Below are positions 1 to 9,828 of a stretch of 64,000 nucleotides of DNA, piece after piece. The DNA lies in contig BCIH01000005.1 of assembly GCA_002897115.2 (NCBI GenBank), positions 788,683 to 852,682 of the forward strand, read 5' to 3'. The notes under the pieces were generated by a model. It ran no database searches. It was given only the letters and a program-made list of their open reading frames with translations, and was not told the origin of the DNA. The position numbers and the translations under genes are program-made. Position 1 is the stretch's first letter. Each line of letters starts with the position of its first letter. The stretch comes from Prototheca cutis. Taxonomy: Eukaryota > Chlorophyta > Trebouxiophyceae > Chlorellales > Chlorellaceae.

Positions 1-76
1 TTGTCCATCCCATTTGGGGTTATGTCACAGACCGTCTGGTTGGCGGTGGCGGGTGGGTGGCGGGGGGGGGGGGGGG

Positions 77-140
<64 letters not shown>

Positions 141-320
141 CTCAGCTCCCAATCCATCACTCCACTCCTGCTCGAAAACCCTCTGGAACGCAAACGAGGT
201 GTCGCGCACGCACTACGCCGAAAGGTCTGATGACCAGGCATTAAAGGCAGATCTCAATTATTTCCGATCACAGTGCAGCAAACATGACATAGACAGTCCA
301 GATCGCCAGGATCGGCGGAC
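1..320. other. Left edge with poly-G tract, no gene seen
   Basis: Almost pure G from about 61 to 139, followed by unremarkable sequence up to the first gene. The Gly-rich and Pro-rich reading frames that cross it are translations of the homopolymer and are not genes. The length of the tract is probably not reliable in a draft assembly. Confidence 0.8.
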
Positions 321-1536
321 ATGGGTAATGGGATAGCAGCCCGAATGCCGGCTGAGGGTCTCGGGACCTGGGCGGCCAGAGGTGGCGCCGTGATGGGCGG
401 GCATACGGTGTCGCTGCCCAGTTCACTGCGTCCATTACAGCGTTGCCGATGGCATCGAGCAACCCCGCGACACATGGCCAAATCAGCCGCTGGACTCACG
501 GAGCATGCTGCACGGCAGGCTGAATTTTTCCGGGACAAGACCCAGGACCTAGGCATCACACCCGCCGTGGAAGCCAAGCTGGAACGCATTGCAGGCATCA
601 TCCCAGACCTACCACCCGATCCCAGAGCCATCGACGTGGGCAGNGGCAATGGAGCCCTCATCCCCCACCTCCAGGAATGTTGCGGGGAGGACGCTTGGGC
701 ACGTGCAGTGGGGGGCCCTGACAGTGTGCCACGATCCCAATGGCACACCCTTCAACTCCGCAAAACTCCATTCCAATGTGCGCAGGCACGGGGCATCCAG
801 GACATATTGGCTGTGGATGTGTGCCCCGAGATGGTGCGAGAGCTGGAGACCCGGTTCGGCCCGCCGCCCGTGTTGGGCAATGTGCCAGCGGTCCGGACCT
901 GGGAGGGCGACTTTGAGCAGCTGCCACTGTACCAGGTAGGCAGAGGGAGTTGCTGAAGGTTGGGTCGCGGCATGGGTTGGTGCTCTGTTGTTTGGGCCAG
1001 GTCAGCAAGCCATTGTCGCAGAACAACTGACCTGCCCGCATGCCCGACCAAACGCAGGGTCCCGTGGACTTGGTGATCTTCAATGCCGTGTTTGGCAATT
1101 TCCCAGACCCGGGGGCGGCCCTGCTCAAGGCCTGTCAGTTGCTGCGACCAGGAGGGTACATCTGCATCAGCCACCCGCTCGGCAGAGCATGGCTGGAACG
1201 ATACAGGTAGTGCTGGCGCAGGAGTGTGTGTGATCAGCAGCAGAGCGGCTGGTGGAGACCAACTGAGGGGTTGGTCTTCCATTGTGGCTTGCAGGATGGC
1301 ATGGGAATGGGACAGAATTCCCATGATGCGCGACCGAGCATGACAGCTGTGTATACGCCAACACGGCAAGGACTCCCCCCTCCTACATCCACAGGGAAAA
1401 GGAGCCAGATATCGTACCACAGCTGCTCCCAGACGCTCGGCAGCTCAGGGATTTGACACATAACCTGCCGCTTGTCGTCCAAAAGTTTGTGGAAGAACGA
1501 GGGCTGTACTGCGCTGTTCTACAGGTTCAGACCTAG
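321..1536 (+). CDS. SAM-dependent methyltransferase (class I fold)
   Basis: Transfers a methyl group from S-adenosylmethionine to an unknown acceptor. Exons: 321-674, 786-935, 1058-1206, 1395-1536. Motif I is seen as AIDVGxGNGALIPHLQ (one unread base in the middle), the acidic end of beta-2 as DILAVDV, the motif IV/V region as DLVIFNAVFGNF, and then the typical post-motif LLRPGGYICISHPLGRAWL. The C-terminal exon (PLVVQKFVEERGLYCAVLQV) ends at TAG 1534-1536. The start at 321 gives an Arg/Ser-rich N-terminus that could be an organelle transit peptide; a later Met near 474 is also possible. The first intron (675-785) begins GAATGT rather than GT or GC although the flanking frame and family conservation demand its removal. 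Substrate unknown. Confidence 0.75.
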
Positions 1537-1729
1537 AAAGGGTTTCTTTTGGTTCGGTTTCATCATCGTGTGTGAACAGCATGGCGACAGCTGGGGGTGC
1601 TGGGACATGTGCACTGCATGGATGCCTGCATGCGCGAACACTGCTCTGGAGGACTTTTGTCTGTTTATTACACACCCCCATTTCATACGACGATGCACAT
1701 GGTGGCCCCACACACTTCCTCGAGAGCAG

Positions 1730-2824
1730 GTGCCGGAGCTGTATGCATTCAAGGGTGGGCCCCTGTACATCTGTGGCCGTGTCATCTCTGGCTTCGGCCG
1801 GGGATCCAGCAAGCTCGGGGTGCCGACTGCAAACTTGCCTCCGGAAGTTGTGCCGGCCAGCCTCCCTTCGGGAGTGTACTTTGGGTAAGTAAAGTTGCTG
1901 CCAAGGGTGGCTCCAGAGAGGCACGTGGCTGTGTCCTCGATGGCACTACCAGCCTGTTGCAGAGGTGTGGACTGGAACAAGAGTGCTTCCCATGGAACGA
2001 CCACCTTTCCATGCCAGGTCACCATCACATGTTGCTCCACAGGTGGGCCCGCGTCCAGCCAAAGGCTGGTTCTCCGGATGAGGACCGGGAAGTCCACCCC
2101 ATGGTCATGAATGTGGGCCGGAGACCCACCTTCAGGGACGCAGGTGCGTTCGACAGGGGTTGGGTAAAGGCATTATTTTGGCCAACAAGGCATGTATGCT
2201 GTCGTATACATTCCTGGAGCATTTAGGCGTCTTTAAACTTTGTGTCGGGCATCTGGTTCTCGCCAGAGAGGGGCAATAGGTGTCCCGCTCCCGGGGCATT
2301 TCTCGACTCCATCACTTTGATTCGGGCGCCCTGCCACAACCGGCCTGCACTATGGGCAAGGCTCACAGGGTTTCATTCATTGCACACTTTGTTGCATTCA
2401 ATCCCCTCCATTGCACATGCGCAGACCCGGAAGTGTCTGTGGAGGCTCACGTCGTCCACCCATTTGCGATGGAGTTTTATGGCCAGCCGATGCAGTTGGT
2501 GGTGCTGGGTTTCATGAGGTACGGCGTTATGGTGCTGTTCATGCACATAATGGGGATTTTTGCATGAACTGATGGCCCCGGATCGATGGAGTGTGGGAAG
2601 ATTTCTGACAGTGCTATGCAGCACCAATTTTGTCCGCGGCGTTCACCACCCAGCAGGGGTTTTCCTCCACTCCTCCTTGTTCACAACCAATCCGCAGGCC
2701 GGAGATGCAGTTTGAGGGACTTCCTGCTCTGCTTTCACAGATTATGAGAGATATCGGCATTGCAAAGGCGCAGTTGGGAGAACCCCGCCTTCAACGGTTC
2801 AAGCAAGATTCCTTTTTTGACTGA
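1730..2824 (+). CDS. RFK: Riboflavin kinase (flavokinase)
   Basis: Phosphorylates riboflavin with ATP to give FMN. Four exons are supported and keep phase: 1730-1884, 2043-2143, 2425-2518, 2698-2824 (159 codons including the stop). The flavokinase signature is clear: GPLYICGRVISGFGRGSSKLGVPTANL split over positions about 7-33, then VMNVGRRPTF, then VEAHVVHPFAMEFYGQ, then the C-terminal helix region ending QRFKQDSFFD. There is no FAD-synthetase domain and no HAD phosphatase domain fused to it in what is visible, so it is the stand-alone eukaryotic type. The 5' end is not fixed: an in-frame open stretch runs upstream of 1730 with Met codons around 1605, or a short upstream exon exists. It follows the methyltransferase stop (1536) on the same strand at close range. 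Confidence 0.85.
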
Positions 2825-3226
2825 ATTTAACATGCTCGTTCTCCTCGCGGTCAGTGGAAACGCGCGAAAGCCCCCCGGAAGCATGCCATAAGACTCTAGA
2901 ACGGCTAGCATTTTTTGAATGGAAGCTATCTGGTATGAAAACGGAAGATCACAGTCTGCGTCGGTGACTCCTTGGTCGCCCTTGGACAGTCGTGCGTGGG
3001 TCCCGCACGCATGAGGGGTTCCGGAGGAGAAACCACGTCGCCAAGGGCGACCTGCGCGTCGCATGCGCCTTACAGCACGGAAAACGTATTTAAAATGAAT
3101 AATGCAGGTTAAATATGCACACAACAGTACATCATAGCACAATTCTGTGTTTGTCGACTTTCTTGACCTTGGCGCTGGTGCGGCGAGATTCGAAAGGAGG
3201 GTATACACCTGTCCTGCCCGGTCGCC
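2825..3226. other. Intergenic
   Basis: About 400 bases between the riboflavin kinase stop and the ATG of the Cys-rich protein. It should hold the 3' UTR of one and the promoter of the other. No RNA gene, ORF or repeat is recognised. Confidence 0.6.
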
Positions 3227-4364
3227 ATGACCAAGATGCGGCTCCTGGCGGTCTTTGTTGTCTTGCCAGTGGTGTGGCACGCTGCGGCTGCAAGGGATAT
3301 GCTCCAGGCTTCCCTCATGGCTCCGTGCTACGTGCCCTCCAGTTGGTAAGCCGCGGAAAATGGTTTCGGAGGAATCACTTGATGCGAGAGCTTGCGAAAA
3401 GTCCGGGGTTCAAATCCTCGCAACTCCAACGCATTTGGACCTTCGACTGCAGCAATGCAGTGCACTTCCTTAGGGGTTGTGACGCAGTGGTAGCGTGTTC
3501 GCTTCGCATGAATTTCCTTTTTGGTTTTTTTCCTTTTTTTCCGACCACACCATCGTCTAAGGCACGAACTCGTGGCTGCCCTGCTGCAGGTATCCGCTCC
3601 AGAACTGCAGGTGAGGCTGGTGGGGCCACGAAGGTCTGACCACAGACTGACGGTATCCTGGATGTGGAATGACTCCCGTGCTCTTCCTGGACAACACTCC
3701 CCAGCAACCAATCCTATACTGCAGTCTGTCCATGAGTGATTCTGTCTGCATTCGCAAGTACGACGTGTATGCCACCCTGGCAGAGTGCTGCACAGCTGGA
3801 ACCGGCGCCTTCCCCGGCGGCTGCTCTCCCAGTGGTGCACAGTGCTGGGTGCCGGGATCGTACTACCCGACCCAGACCTGCCAGCTCAGCACCAACGCGA
3901 CGCAGTGCGCCCAGAACTGGGGCAAGGTCCGTGCTGCGGATTGCGTTCAATTTTTGGGAGACAGGGAGCTGCAATGGAATTTTGGGTCCCTGGGTAAGAG
4001 CCTTCCGGTGGCCGACGCACCATTGGAGCAAGGATTGGGAGGTGGCGGAGTCAGCTTTCTATGTGCTGCGCCAACATGCCATGCTCTCCAGCCCCTTTGG
4101 ATGGATGAGAAGGTCAACCTGCATTCCTCACCGATGCTGCAGTGGTCGACCAAGGAGGCATGCTGCACCACTGGCGCTGCCTTTGAGAAAGGGTGCACTG
4201 TGACGGGCAGCTGCTGGGCAGCTTCCAAGTGGTACCCGGAGCAGGCATGCTCCCAGACCGCCGACCAGGCCATCTGCCAGCGTGGCTGGGGCGCGTTTGC
4301 CTCACAGGACGCCTGCTGCCAGCCCAGTGCCGCCTTTTCTGATGGCTGCAAGTCCGTTGTGTGA
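3227..4364 (+). CDS. Small secreted Cys-rich repeat protein
   Basis: Unknown function, probably extracellular or wall-associated. Exons 3227-3345, 3590-3610, 3725-3926, 4143-4364 give 187 residues with consistent phases. Residues 1 to about 21 are a signal peptide (MTKMRLL, hydrophobic AVFVVLPVV, then AAAA). The rest is about two and a half copies of a Cys repeat with the pattern W/Y-YP-x-Q-x-C, then C-x-x-x-W-G, then A-x-CC-x-x-G-A-F-x-x-GC, then C-W. The repeats align across the exon joins (SSWYPLQNC, GSYYPTQTC, SKWYPEQAC), which supports the splice model including a 21-nt micro-exon. The repeat is reminiscent of Cys modules in algal secreted proteins but I cannot name a domain. Intron 1 (3346-3589) contains the permuted tRNA-Ala. 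Confidence 0.75.
3407..3417 (+). promoter_or_regulatory. Pol III B box (in the 3' half)
   Basis: GGTTCAAATCC matches the eukaryotic B-box consensus GGTTCGANTCC at all but one base. It lies upstream of the A box, the reverse of a normal tRNA gene, as expected from the permutation. Confidence 0.8.
3480..3490 (+). promoter_or_regulatory. Pol III A box (in the 5' half)
   Basis: TGACGCAGTGG resembles the A-box consensus TRGYNNARNNG and covers the D arm of the permuted tRNA. It lies 3' of the B box. Confidence 0.6.
3518..3540 (+). terminator. Pol III T-run terminators
   Basis: Three T runs (5, 7 and 7 T) begin 9 nt after the 5' half of the permuted tRNA ends. They are ideal RNA polymerase III stops on the coding strand. 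They support the idea that the unit is transcribed as its own short RNA with order 3' half - spacer - 5' half. Confidence 0.75.
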
Positions 4365-4867
4365 TCTGCCAGGCATGCTGTGATGCATCCGTTTGGCCAG
4401 TGGCCTGCTGATGACGAGGAGGGGACTTGACCCAACTTTGCTGAAAAAAATGATTGCCAATGCCTGCTGGTGTGTGAGAGGGAGAGTACAGTCATGCCAT
4501 CGTGACCCATTGAGATGTCCCTGACTGGAGTCGGGGAGATCATTCGCGAATTCCACCACATCTGGCCCCAAGCAAAGTCCACCGCCTCTTGCCCCTGTAA
4601 CAGCCATATATTCTTGAGCTGAAAACAGGAGAATCCTGCACGCAGATTGGGCCGACTCTGACAAAAAAATTGCCTGTCGGTGTTCGTTCCCAAAGTCGAA
4701 CGCCCCGCCCGGCCTTGCCTTCAAGCAATCAGTTGCCGGCGCCGTGTTATAATCATGCTGGGGCTGAGCACCGCTGAAATCCTGGTGATCCACTTCTCCC
4801 TCACAACCTTGCCAGAGTCGGCGCTCCGCAGCACCTTCCAACTGAGACAGATCTACAGACCAAGCGA
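4365..4867. other. Convergent intergenic region
   Basis: Lies between the Cys-rich gene (+) and the NDC1-like gene (-), so it holds two 3' ends. A TGTAA (about 4596), the common chlorophyte polyadenylation signal, is present on the plus strand. Nothing else is recognised. Confidence 0.5.
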
Positions 4868-7222
4868 TCACAAGAACGGCCGCAGCGCGCGCGCCGCGTC
4901 TTGCGACCACGGCGGTGACTGCAGCTTCCGGGCAGCTTCCTGCAACGCCGGTACCAGGTCGGCACCGTAGACGTCGGCCAGACCTGCGATGCTGGTGCCC
5001 ATCGCGTCCTGCGCCGCCCACACAGGAGCCAGCAGCGTGTTGAAAGCCCGCTCGTCGGTGTCCATTTGTACGTTGGGAGCTGTCGTTGAGGCAAAATGAC
5101 CACTTGCTCCTTCATTGGTGGTTCCGGCCTGGCACGTCCGTGACGACCGGCATGCGACGCCTTTGGATCCCAAATGCAAGAAACGAAGTAACTCGCACCA
5201 CCCGGCTTGTGAGCATGGAGAAGTGCCGGCATCCAATGCCAGGCGCTCTCGCCGTGCCAATTCGCAGGGCAGCGACGCAAGGCCCGCTGGCAGGGCTGAC
5301 ACCGCGCGCTCAAAGGCTGCCAGCGCTGAATTTAAGCGCAGCAGGGAGTGGAGGATTTCGCCCAGAGTCAGAGATCCCAGCTGCGTGACGCCCAGCGAAT
5401 CCTCCCGTGCGGCCGCGCGGCAAAACCCTGCCAGAGCTCGTGCGCACAGCGCAGCGGCGGCGAGTTTGCCGGTTTGAACTGCCGTGGTGTAAGCCCGCAC
5501 AGTCGCGGCATGGCCCTGGGCCCGAGGCGGAGCTGTCTTGCCCTGCCTGTCGGGCAGGGCGAGTGTCGAGGCATGCAGCGCGGGGATCCCGCCCGCCTGC
5601 ATGTCCCATGTCCGCCGTCGAAACTCCCCACCGCCGCTTGTCTTACAAACAGAGTTGGCCTGGCCTGATGCACTTGCAAGCACACCGCCGCCAGCAGCAC
5701 TGCGCCCGCTTGCTGAGGCTCCTGGCTGCAGAACGTCCAGCAGGGCAGACAACTGGTCCAGGCACGCACCGGCCACGGCCGCCCAGGCGCCCCCACTGTC
5801 GTCATGCCAGAGGAAAGCGCGAAAATTGGCCAGCTCGAGCGACGATGTGTCCGACAGGAACCGCAGCACCAGCCATGCCGCTACGTCCCCGTGTGCGCCG
5901 GCTGTCGCCCCGCAAACACCTGGCACGGGCGAGGGCCCGGACGTCCGAGCAGCAGCCATGGGCGCCGCCACAGCAGCACCCTGCCGCGGCACGGCCACCT
6001 CTTGCGTAAGATCACGCAGGCGGAGCGGTTCACGGAGCGTCACGCGTAGCAGCACCGCCGCTGTGACCCAGACTGCTATTGTCAGCGTTGCTGCAGCTGC
6101 CAGGGGCAGTAGANCCCCTGCCACTCCGGTGCCACTTTCGAGCAGCTCGGTCAGCAGTACCCTGTGGTCCAGAGCACCGGCCGTGACTGACCAGGACACC
6201 GCGATTGCCGCTGCACCAGCCAGGCAGGGGGCCGCCGCCCGTGCCAACTGCCCAGGCAGCTCCTGTTTGACCCTGGCCAGGCGAGGACGCCGCGCCGTGA
6301 GAGGTCGCACGGCCAGCAGTGACCTGTGCCATGGATGGGGAGAAAAAGGAGGATGGATTGGCAGCATTCAAGTTGTGCCCTCTGTGGTTCTGTTGTTCGT
6401 TGGCTGTGGTGGCGGTTGTTCTTGCTATGTTGTGGGAATACCGGAAAGCATGGGAACTGGCGGAAAACATGCTTCTGTGCGGCTTATGCTCATGTGCAGA
6501 GCAGCCCGCGCATATCATTCTCAGCTTGCTCCCCCAAAGCAGCCCAAAACAGCACCATCAACAAACGCTGGCAAAGCACCAAAAAACGCACGAGGTGGCA
6601 GAGTGGTTGAGGTAGGCCGTCGCCAAGGCCGCTGACCACACACCTGTAACGGAGTGGGAAGACAGATCGCAGTGTGAGGCCCCGACGCATGAACCCCAGC
6701 TGGCTGATAGACCAGTCACGACAGAAGCATGTCCATGAGTACCAGGAAGCAGGTCTCCAAACACTGGATCATACATGTCCCACACTACATTCATCAACTC
6801 AACACTCGTACACACAGCGCAACCCCCTTTCCCTGACCTGCAGCACGGAGCGAGGTGGCCCAGGGCAGCAGGAGAAGCCCTGCGGAGACAGCGAGCCCGG
6901 TCCACGCTGCTGTCCACTGCAGCGCCCCCGGCACGCTTGTGAATGGGCCCAACCAGCCTGCCAAGAAGACTGAAAGTCTGGGGGCCCATGGCACGGAGAT
7001 TATGGCCAGGGGGGCCGGGCGGGAGGACACCAGGGGCAGCTGGGACAGGAAGCCTAGAGGCCCTGCCAGGAGCACAAGCCATGCCGCACTGCAGGGCAGC
7101 ACTGGCGTGAACGTGAGCGCCAGAGGAACACTGAGGACCAGATGCCACAGGAAGGCAGCGCAGACACGCCATCGCAGCGCCTCAATGCCCAGGGCACCCC
7201 CGAGGATCCGGGACCCCGCCAT
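4868..7222 (-). CDS. NDC1: NDC1-like transmembrane nucleoporin
   Basis: Probably anchors nuclear pore complexes in the nuclear envelope. The first exon (6838-7222) starts MAGSRILGGALG and holds several hydrophobic spans (CAAFLWHLVLSVPLALTF, CSAAWLVLLAGPLGFL, LAIISVPWAPRL, WTGLAVSAGLLLL). A long last exon, roughly 4868-6323, starts SLLAVRPLTARRP, has two more spans (ARAAAPCLAGAAAIAVSW, LLPLAAAATLTIAVWV) and then a soluble helical C-terminal part. Its segment ALAGFCRAAAREDSLGVTQL followed by LGEILHSLLRLNSAL is the stretch that resembles plant Ndc1. One or more exons between 6324 and 6837 were not resolved. Stop at 4868-4870. The assignment rests on membrane topology plus that C-terminal segment, so it is moderate. 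It is divergent from the pseudouridine synthase. Confidence 0.55.
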
Positions 7223-7599
7223 GAGTCCAGATCCTAGCGCGGTCGGGATTCCTGGAGCACCTCAGCGCATGGCAGATCAGTGCCGATCACATGCACAGCA
7301 TTTACAACACATCAAACGAATAATGTGGTCAACACAGTGGGCTTCTGAGTGAAATGGGCCCTGTGGCCTCTCAGAATCATAGGGGAGGGGGGCAGTGTTC
7401 CAGGTTTTGATTGAGTAGATCGGCAACCCGGGGACCTTGGGCGCCATGTCGCAGCCGCCCCCACCGTGGGAAGGGAAGGTAAACGCAGACTGCAAGAGGC
7501 TCCCACCGCACCTTTTGCGACTTTACATTGCTTAGTCCGGCGAGAACCGGGCACAATGCTTCACCTGGAACGATGTATTCACCCTGCTGACTGTGCGGG
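7223..7599. promoter_or_regulatory. Divergent promoter region
   Basis: About 380 bases between the divergently transcribed NDC1-like and pseudouridine synthase genes. It must contain both promoters; no specific box was recognised. Confidence 0.4.
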
Positions 7600-9480
7600 A
7601 TGAGGGACGGGGTCCATCCCTCCCTCTCTCATCCCATCGCACCTCGAACCCATGGCATGCTTGCAGTGTCCTCTGGTTCTGGGATGGGTTCCTGTCGACC
7701 AAACACGGGCATTCGACACTTTGTGATCCCCCGCCCTCTATGCTCTCGGCAAGACATTGCTGTCTACGCTTCGCGCCCGGCCTCCCGCCGGGCGCAGCCA
7801 TCGCCATCACCTCCACACACCCCGGACGGCGGCCGTCAAGGGTCCACTCGCCTGAACAAGGTATGCGTCGTGCTGTGATGTGATTGGGGTGTTTGTTAGC
7901 TGACGAGACCCTGGCGGGGGGCCCCTGCTTCTGGTGGGCGAATACCCAGGCAACAGAAGGTTGCCTGGGTGGGAGCTGCTGCTCCTGCCTGGTGTCTCGT
8001 TTGCAACGTGTGCATTATCGTCCAGAAAGGTTTGCCATGGATCCCATCCCAGCGACCTTCTTACCACCCTCGGAACAGACCCTTGCCTGGGCTGGAGTGT
8101 GCTCTCGACGGGCGGCCGATGACCTGGTGCTGGAAGGCCAGGTCACCGTCAACGGAAACGTGGTTCGAGAGCCAGGCACCCGCGTTGACTTGTCGACCGA
8201 TACAGTGAGTTTTCTGAGTTTGTGTGCAGATCGGCGTGTACGCATGGCACCATGGTCCCGCTTGTGCGTCGTGTGGACGGGCCGGGGTTGACGTTGGGAG
8301 GCGCGGACGGCGCGTCTTGCTAACAGCTTCCTGGAGCTGCCCCCAATCTCAAAGAGCCGCTGCAACCTCATTCGATGCAACTGCCGACACTCAATCGTCC
8401 AGGTCATGGTCCGTGGCCACCCACTGTCTGCTGGCAGCCCCGCGCACCGCTTTTACTTTGCCGTGAACAAGCCCAAGGGCTACCTCTGCAGTAGCAGGGC
8501 CAGCGAGCTGGAAGGCGCGGGCCGGGGTGGCTCCGCCGACCGCCTCGTAATCTCCCTCCTGGATCCCTGGCTCTGCGAGTGGCGACAGCGTGCACCCAAG
8601 GTACTGATGGTGGTGGCGAGAAGAGCAGCTGCAGCGCACTGGGTGCATGTGCGCTCGGGCGTTTTCACATGGAAACCACTGAACACTGAACTCATTGCAC
8701 CTACCGCAAACCCGGCATGCAGGGCGTGATCCCACCGCGGTTGTTCACCGTCGGACGACTGGACGTGCAGTCGATCGGGCTTGTTTTTGTGACCAACNAC
8801 GGGGACTGGGCCCAAAGGCATGCTGGCGCTGTGTGGTGTTGGGGGAGTGCCGTATGTATCTTCCCGGGAAACCCTGCATGCCGACCGGCACCTGCCGAGG
8901 ATGTCACAGACACGAAATCCAATGCCGAGTGGGGGGCCCCCGGGCGCCACCTCTGCGGAGAAACCAGACGAGCAAATATTCGACTGAGGCAGACGCGGGT
9001 TGCATGGGGTTCCCGCTTTTTGTTGTTTGACGTGGCTTTTTTCTCCTGAGAGATGTTGCCCCCATCGTGCACGTGACCACCTGCCCCACCCTTCCTTCAA
9101 AACGCAGGGTGATGCACCCTTCCTCGGGCATCACTCGCGAGTATTCCGTGACGCTGCCCCGACGGCCGACGGCGGCCGAGCTGCGGCGGCTGGCCGCAGG
9201 ATTTGAACAACCCGACGGCACGAGGCTGGCCCCCCTGGCCGTATCCCTTGACCCCGGACCCCCCAGTGGCCGCAGCCGTGTCCGTCTGGTGCTCGGCGAA
9301 GGCCGCAATCATGAGGTCCGGCGGCTAGCCAGCAGCGCGGGCCTGCAAGTGCTGGCGCTGCGTCGCACGCGCGTGGGCGGCTACCGCCTGGATCCCCGCA
9401 TGCCGGTTGGATCATATGCTGTGCTGGAGCCCCGGGAAGTCCGGCGGGTCACAGACCTCGGGGCACAGCTCATGATCTGA
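7600..9480 (+). CDS. RsuA/RluB-type rRNA pseudouridine synthase
   Basis: Isomerises a uridine in rRNA, most likely in the chloroplast as for plant SVR1. Exon 1 (to 7860; start at 7600 or at a later Met near 7660-7690) has a basic, Ser/Pro-rich N-terminus like a transit peptide and ends STRLNK. It joins exon 2 (8079-8204) as RLNK-TLAWAGVCSRRAAD, the S4 RNA-binding domain. Exons 8403-8600 (FAVNKPKGYLCSS), 8723-8817 (LFTVGRLDVQSIGLVFVTN, the catalytic GRLD motif with its Asp) and 9108-9480 (VMHPSSGITREYSVTL, then GEGRNHEVRRL) complete the family pattern in order. Intron 4 (8818-9107) has a GC donor, needed to keep NxGDWAQR-VMHPSSG in frame. One unread base falls in the codon after FVTN (8798). 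Confidence 0.88.
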
Positions 9481-9828
9481 GACAATCATTGTCGAGACTC
9501 ATACATGAGAGGCCGATGAATGTCTTGCTGTTTTTCTTTAGTCACAACTGAGTGCTGCCCAACGATTTTGCTTCTAAACCCAACCTGGTAGTTGGTGATC
9601 AGGCAGACGGCCTCATCCCTCAAAGAACTTCACTCCAATGGGCGCCAGCTCGGCCTGTATCAGCCCTGTACCCAGTGTCACCATTGCACACAACTGTCAC
9701 CTGTACGGTGCAGGGTAAGAATGATGAAACCTTCTCGAGACTGGTCGACTCCCACCTGCACAGCAAGGGCATGTCTCCCAAACAAAATGCCTGTTGGACA
9801 GCATTCCCCTTGCCGCATCGCTTAGAGA

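Larger units (their letters stand above)
3393..3508 (+). tRNA. Circularly permuted tRNA-Ala(CGC)
   Basis: The 3' half comes first. Order: positions 38-73 of the tRNA at 3393-3428, a 44-nt intervening sequence 3429-3472, then positions 1-37 at 3473-3508. Joined end to end they make a 72-nt tRNA with every stem paired: acceptor 3473-3479 with 3421-3427, D stem 3482-3485 with 3493-3496, anticodon stem 3498-3502 with 3394-3398, T stem 3404-3408 with 3416-3420. Invariant bases are in place: T8, A14, G15-C48, G18G19, A21, T33, TTCAA in the T loop, G53-C61. The anticodon CGC is at 3505-3507. The G3-T70 pair (3475/3425) and A73 (3428) are the alanine identity elements. CCA is not encoded. The break is at 37/38, the canonical nuclear tRNA intron site. 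Known for red algae and prasinophytes as a class; expression here is inferred. Confidence 0.93.

Noticed and set aside
20..336. Gly-rich or Pro-rich ORFs over the poly-G tract
   Set aside because: They are translations of a homopolymer with no start context or conserved flank.
6597..6650. tRNA-like D-arm (GGTGGCAGAGTGGTTGAGG) suggesting a Leu/Ser tRNA or a second permuted tRNA
   Set aside because: No anticodon stem with T33, no T-loop (TTCRA) upstream or downstream within several hundred bases, and no complement of the putative acceptor stem. It lies in an intron region of the NDC1-like gene. Coincidence or a very decayed fragment.
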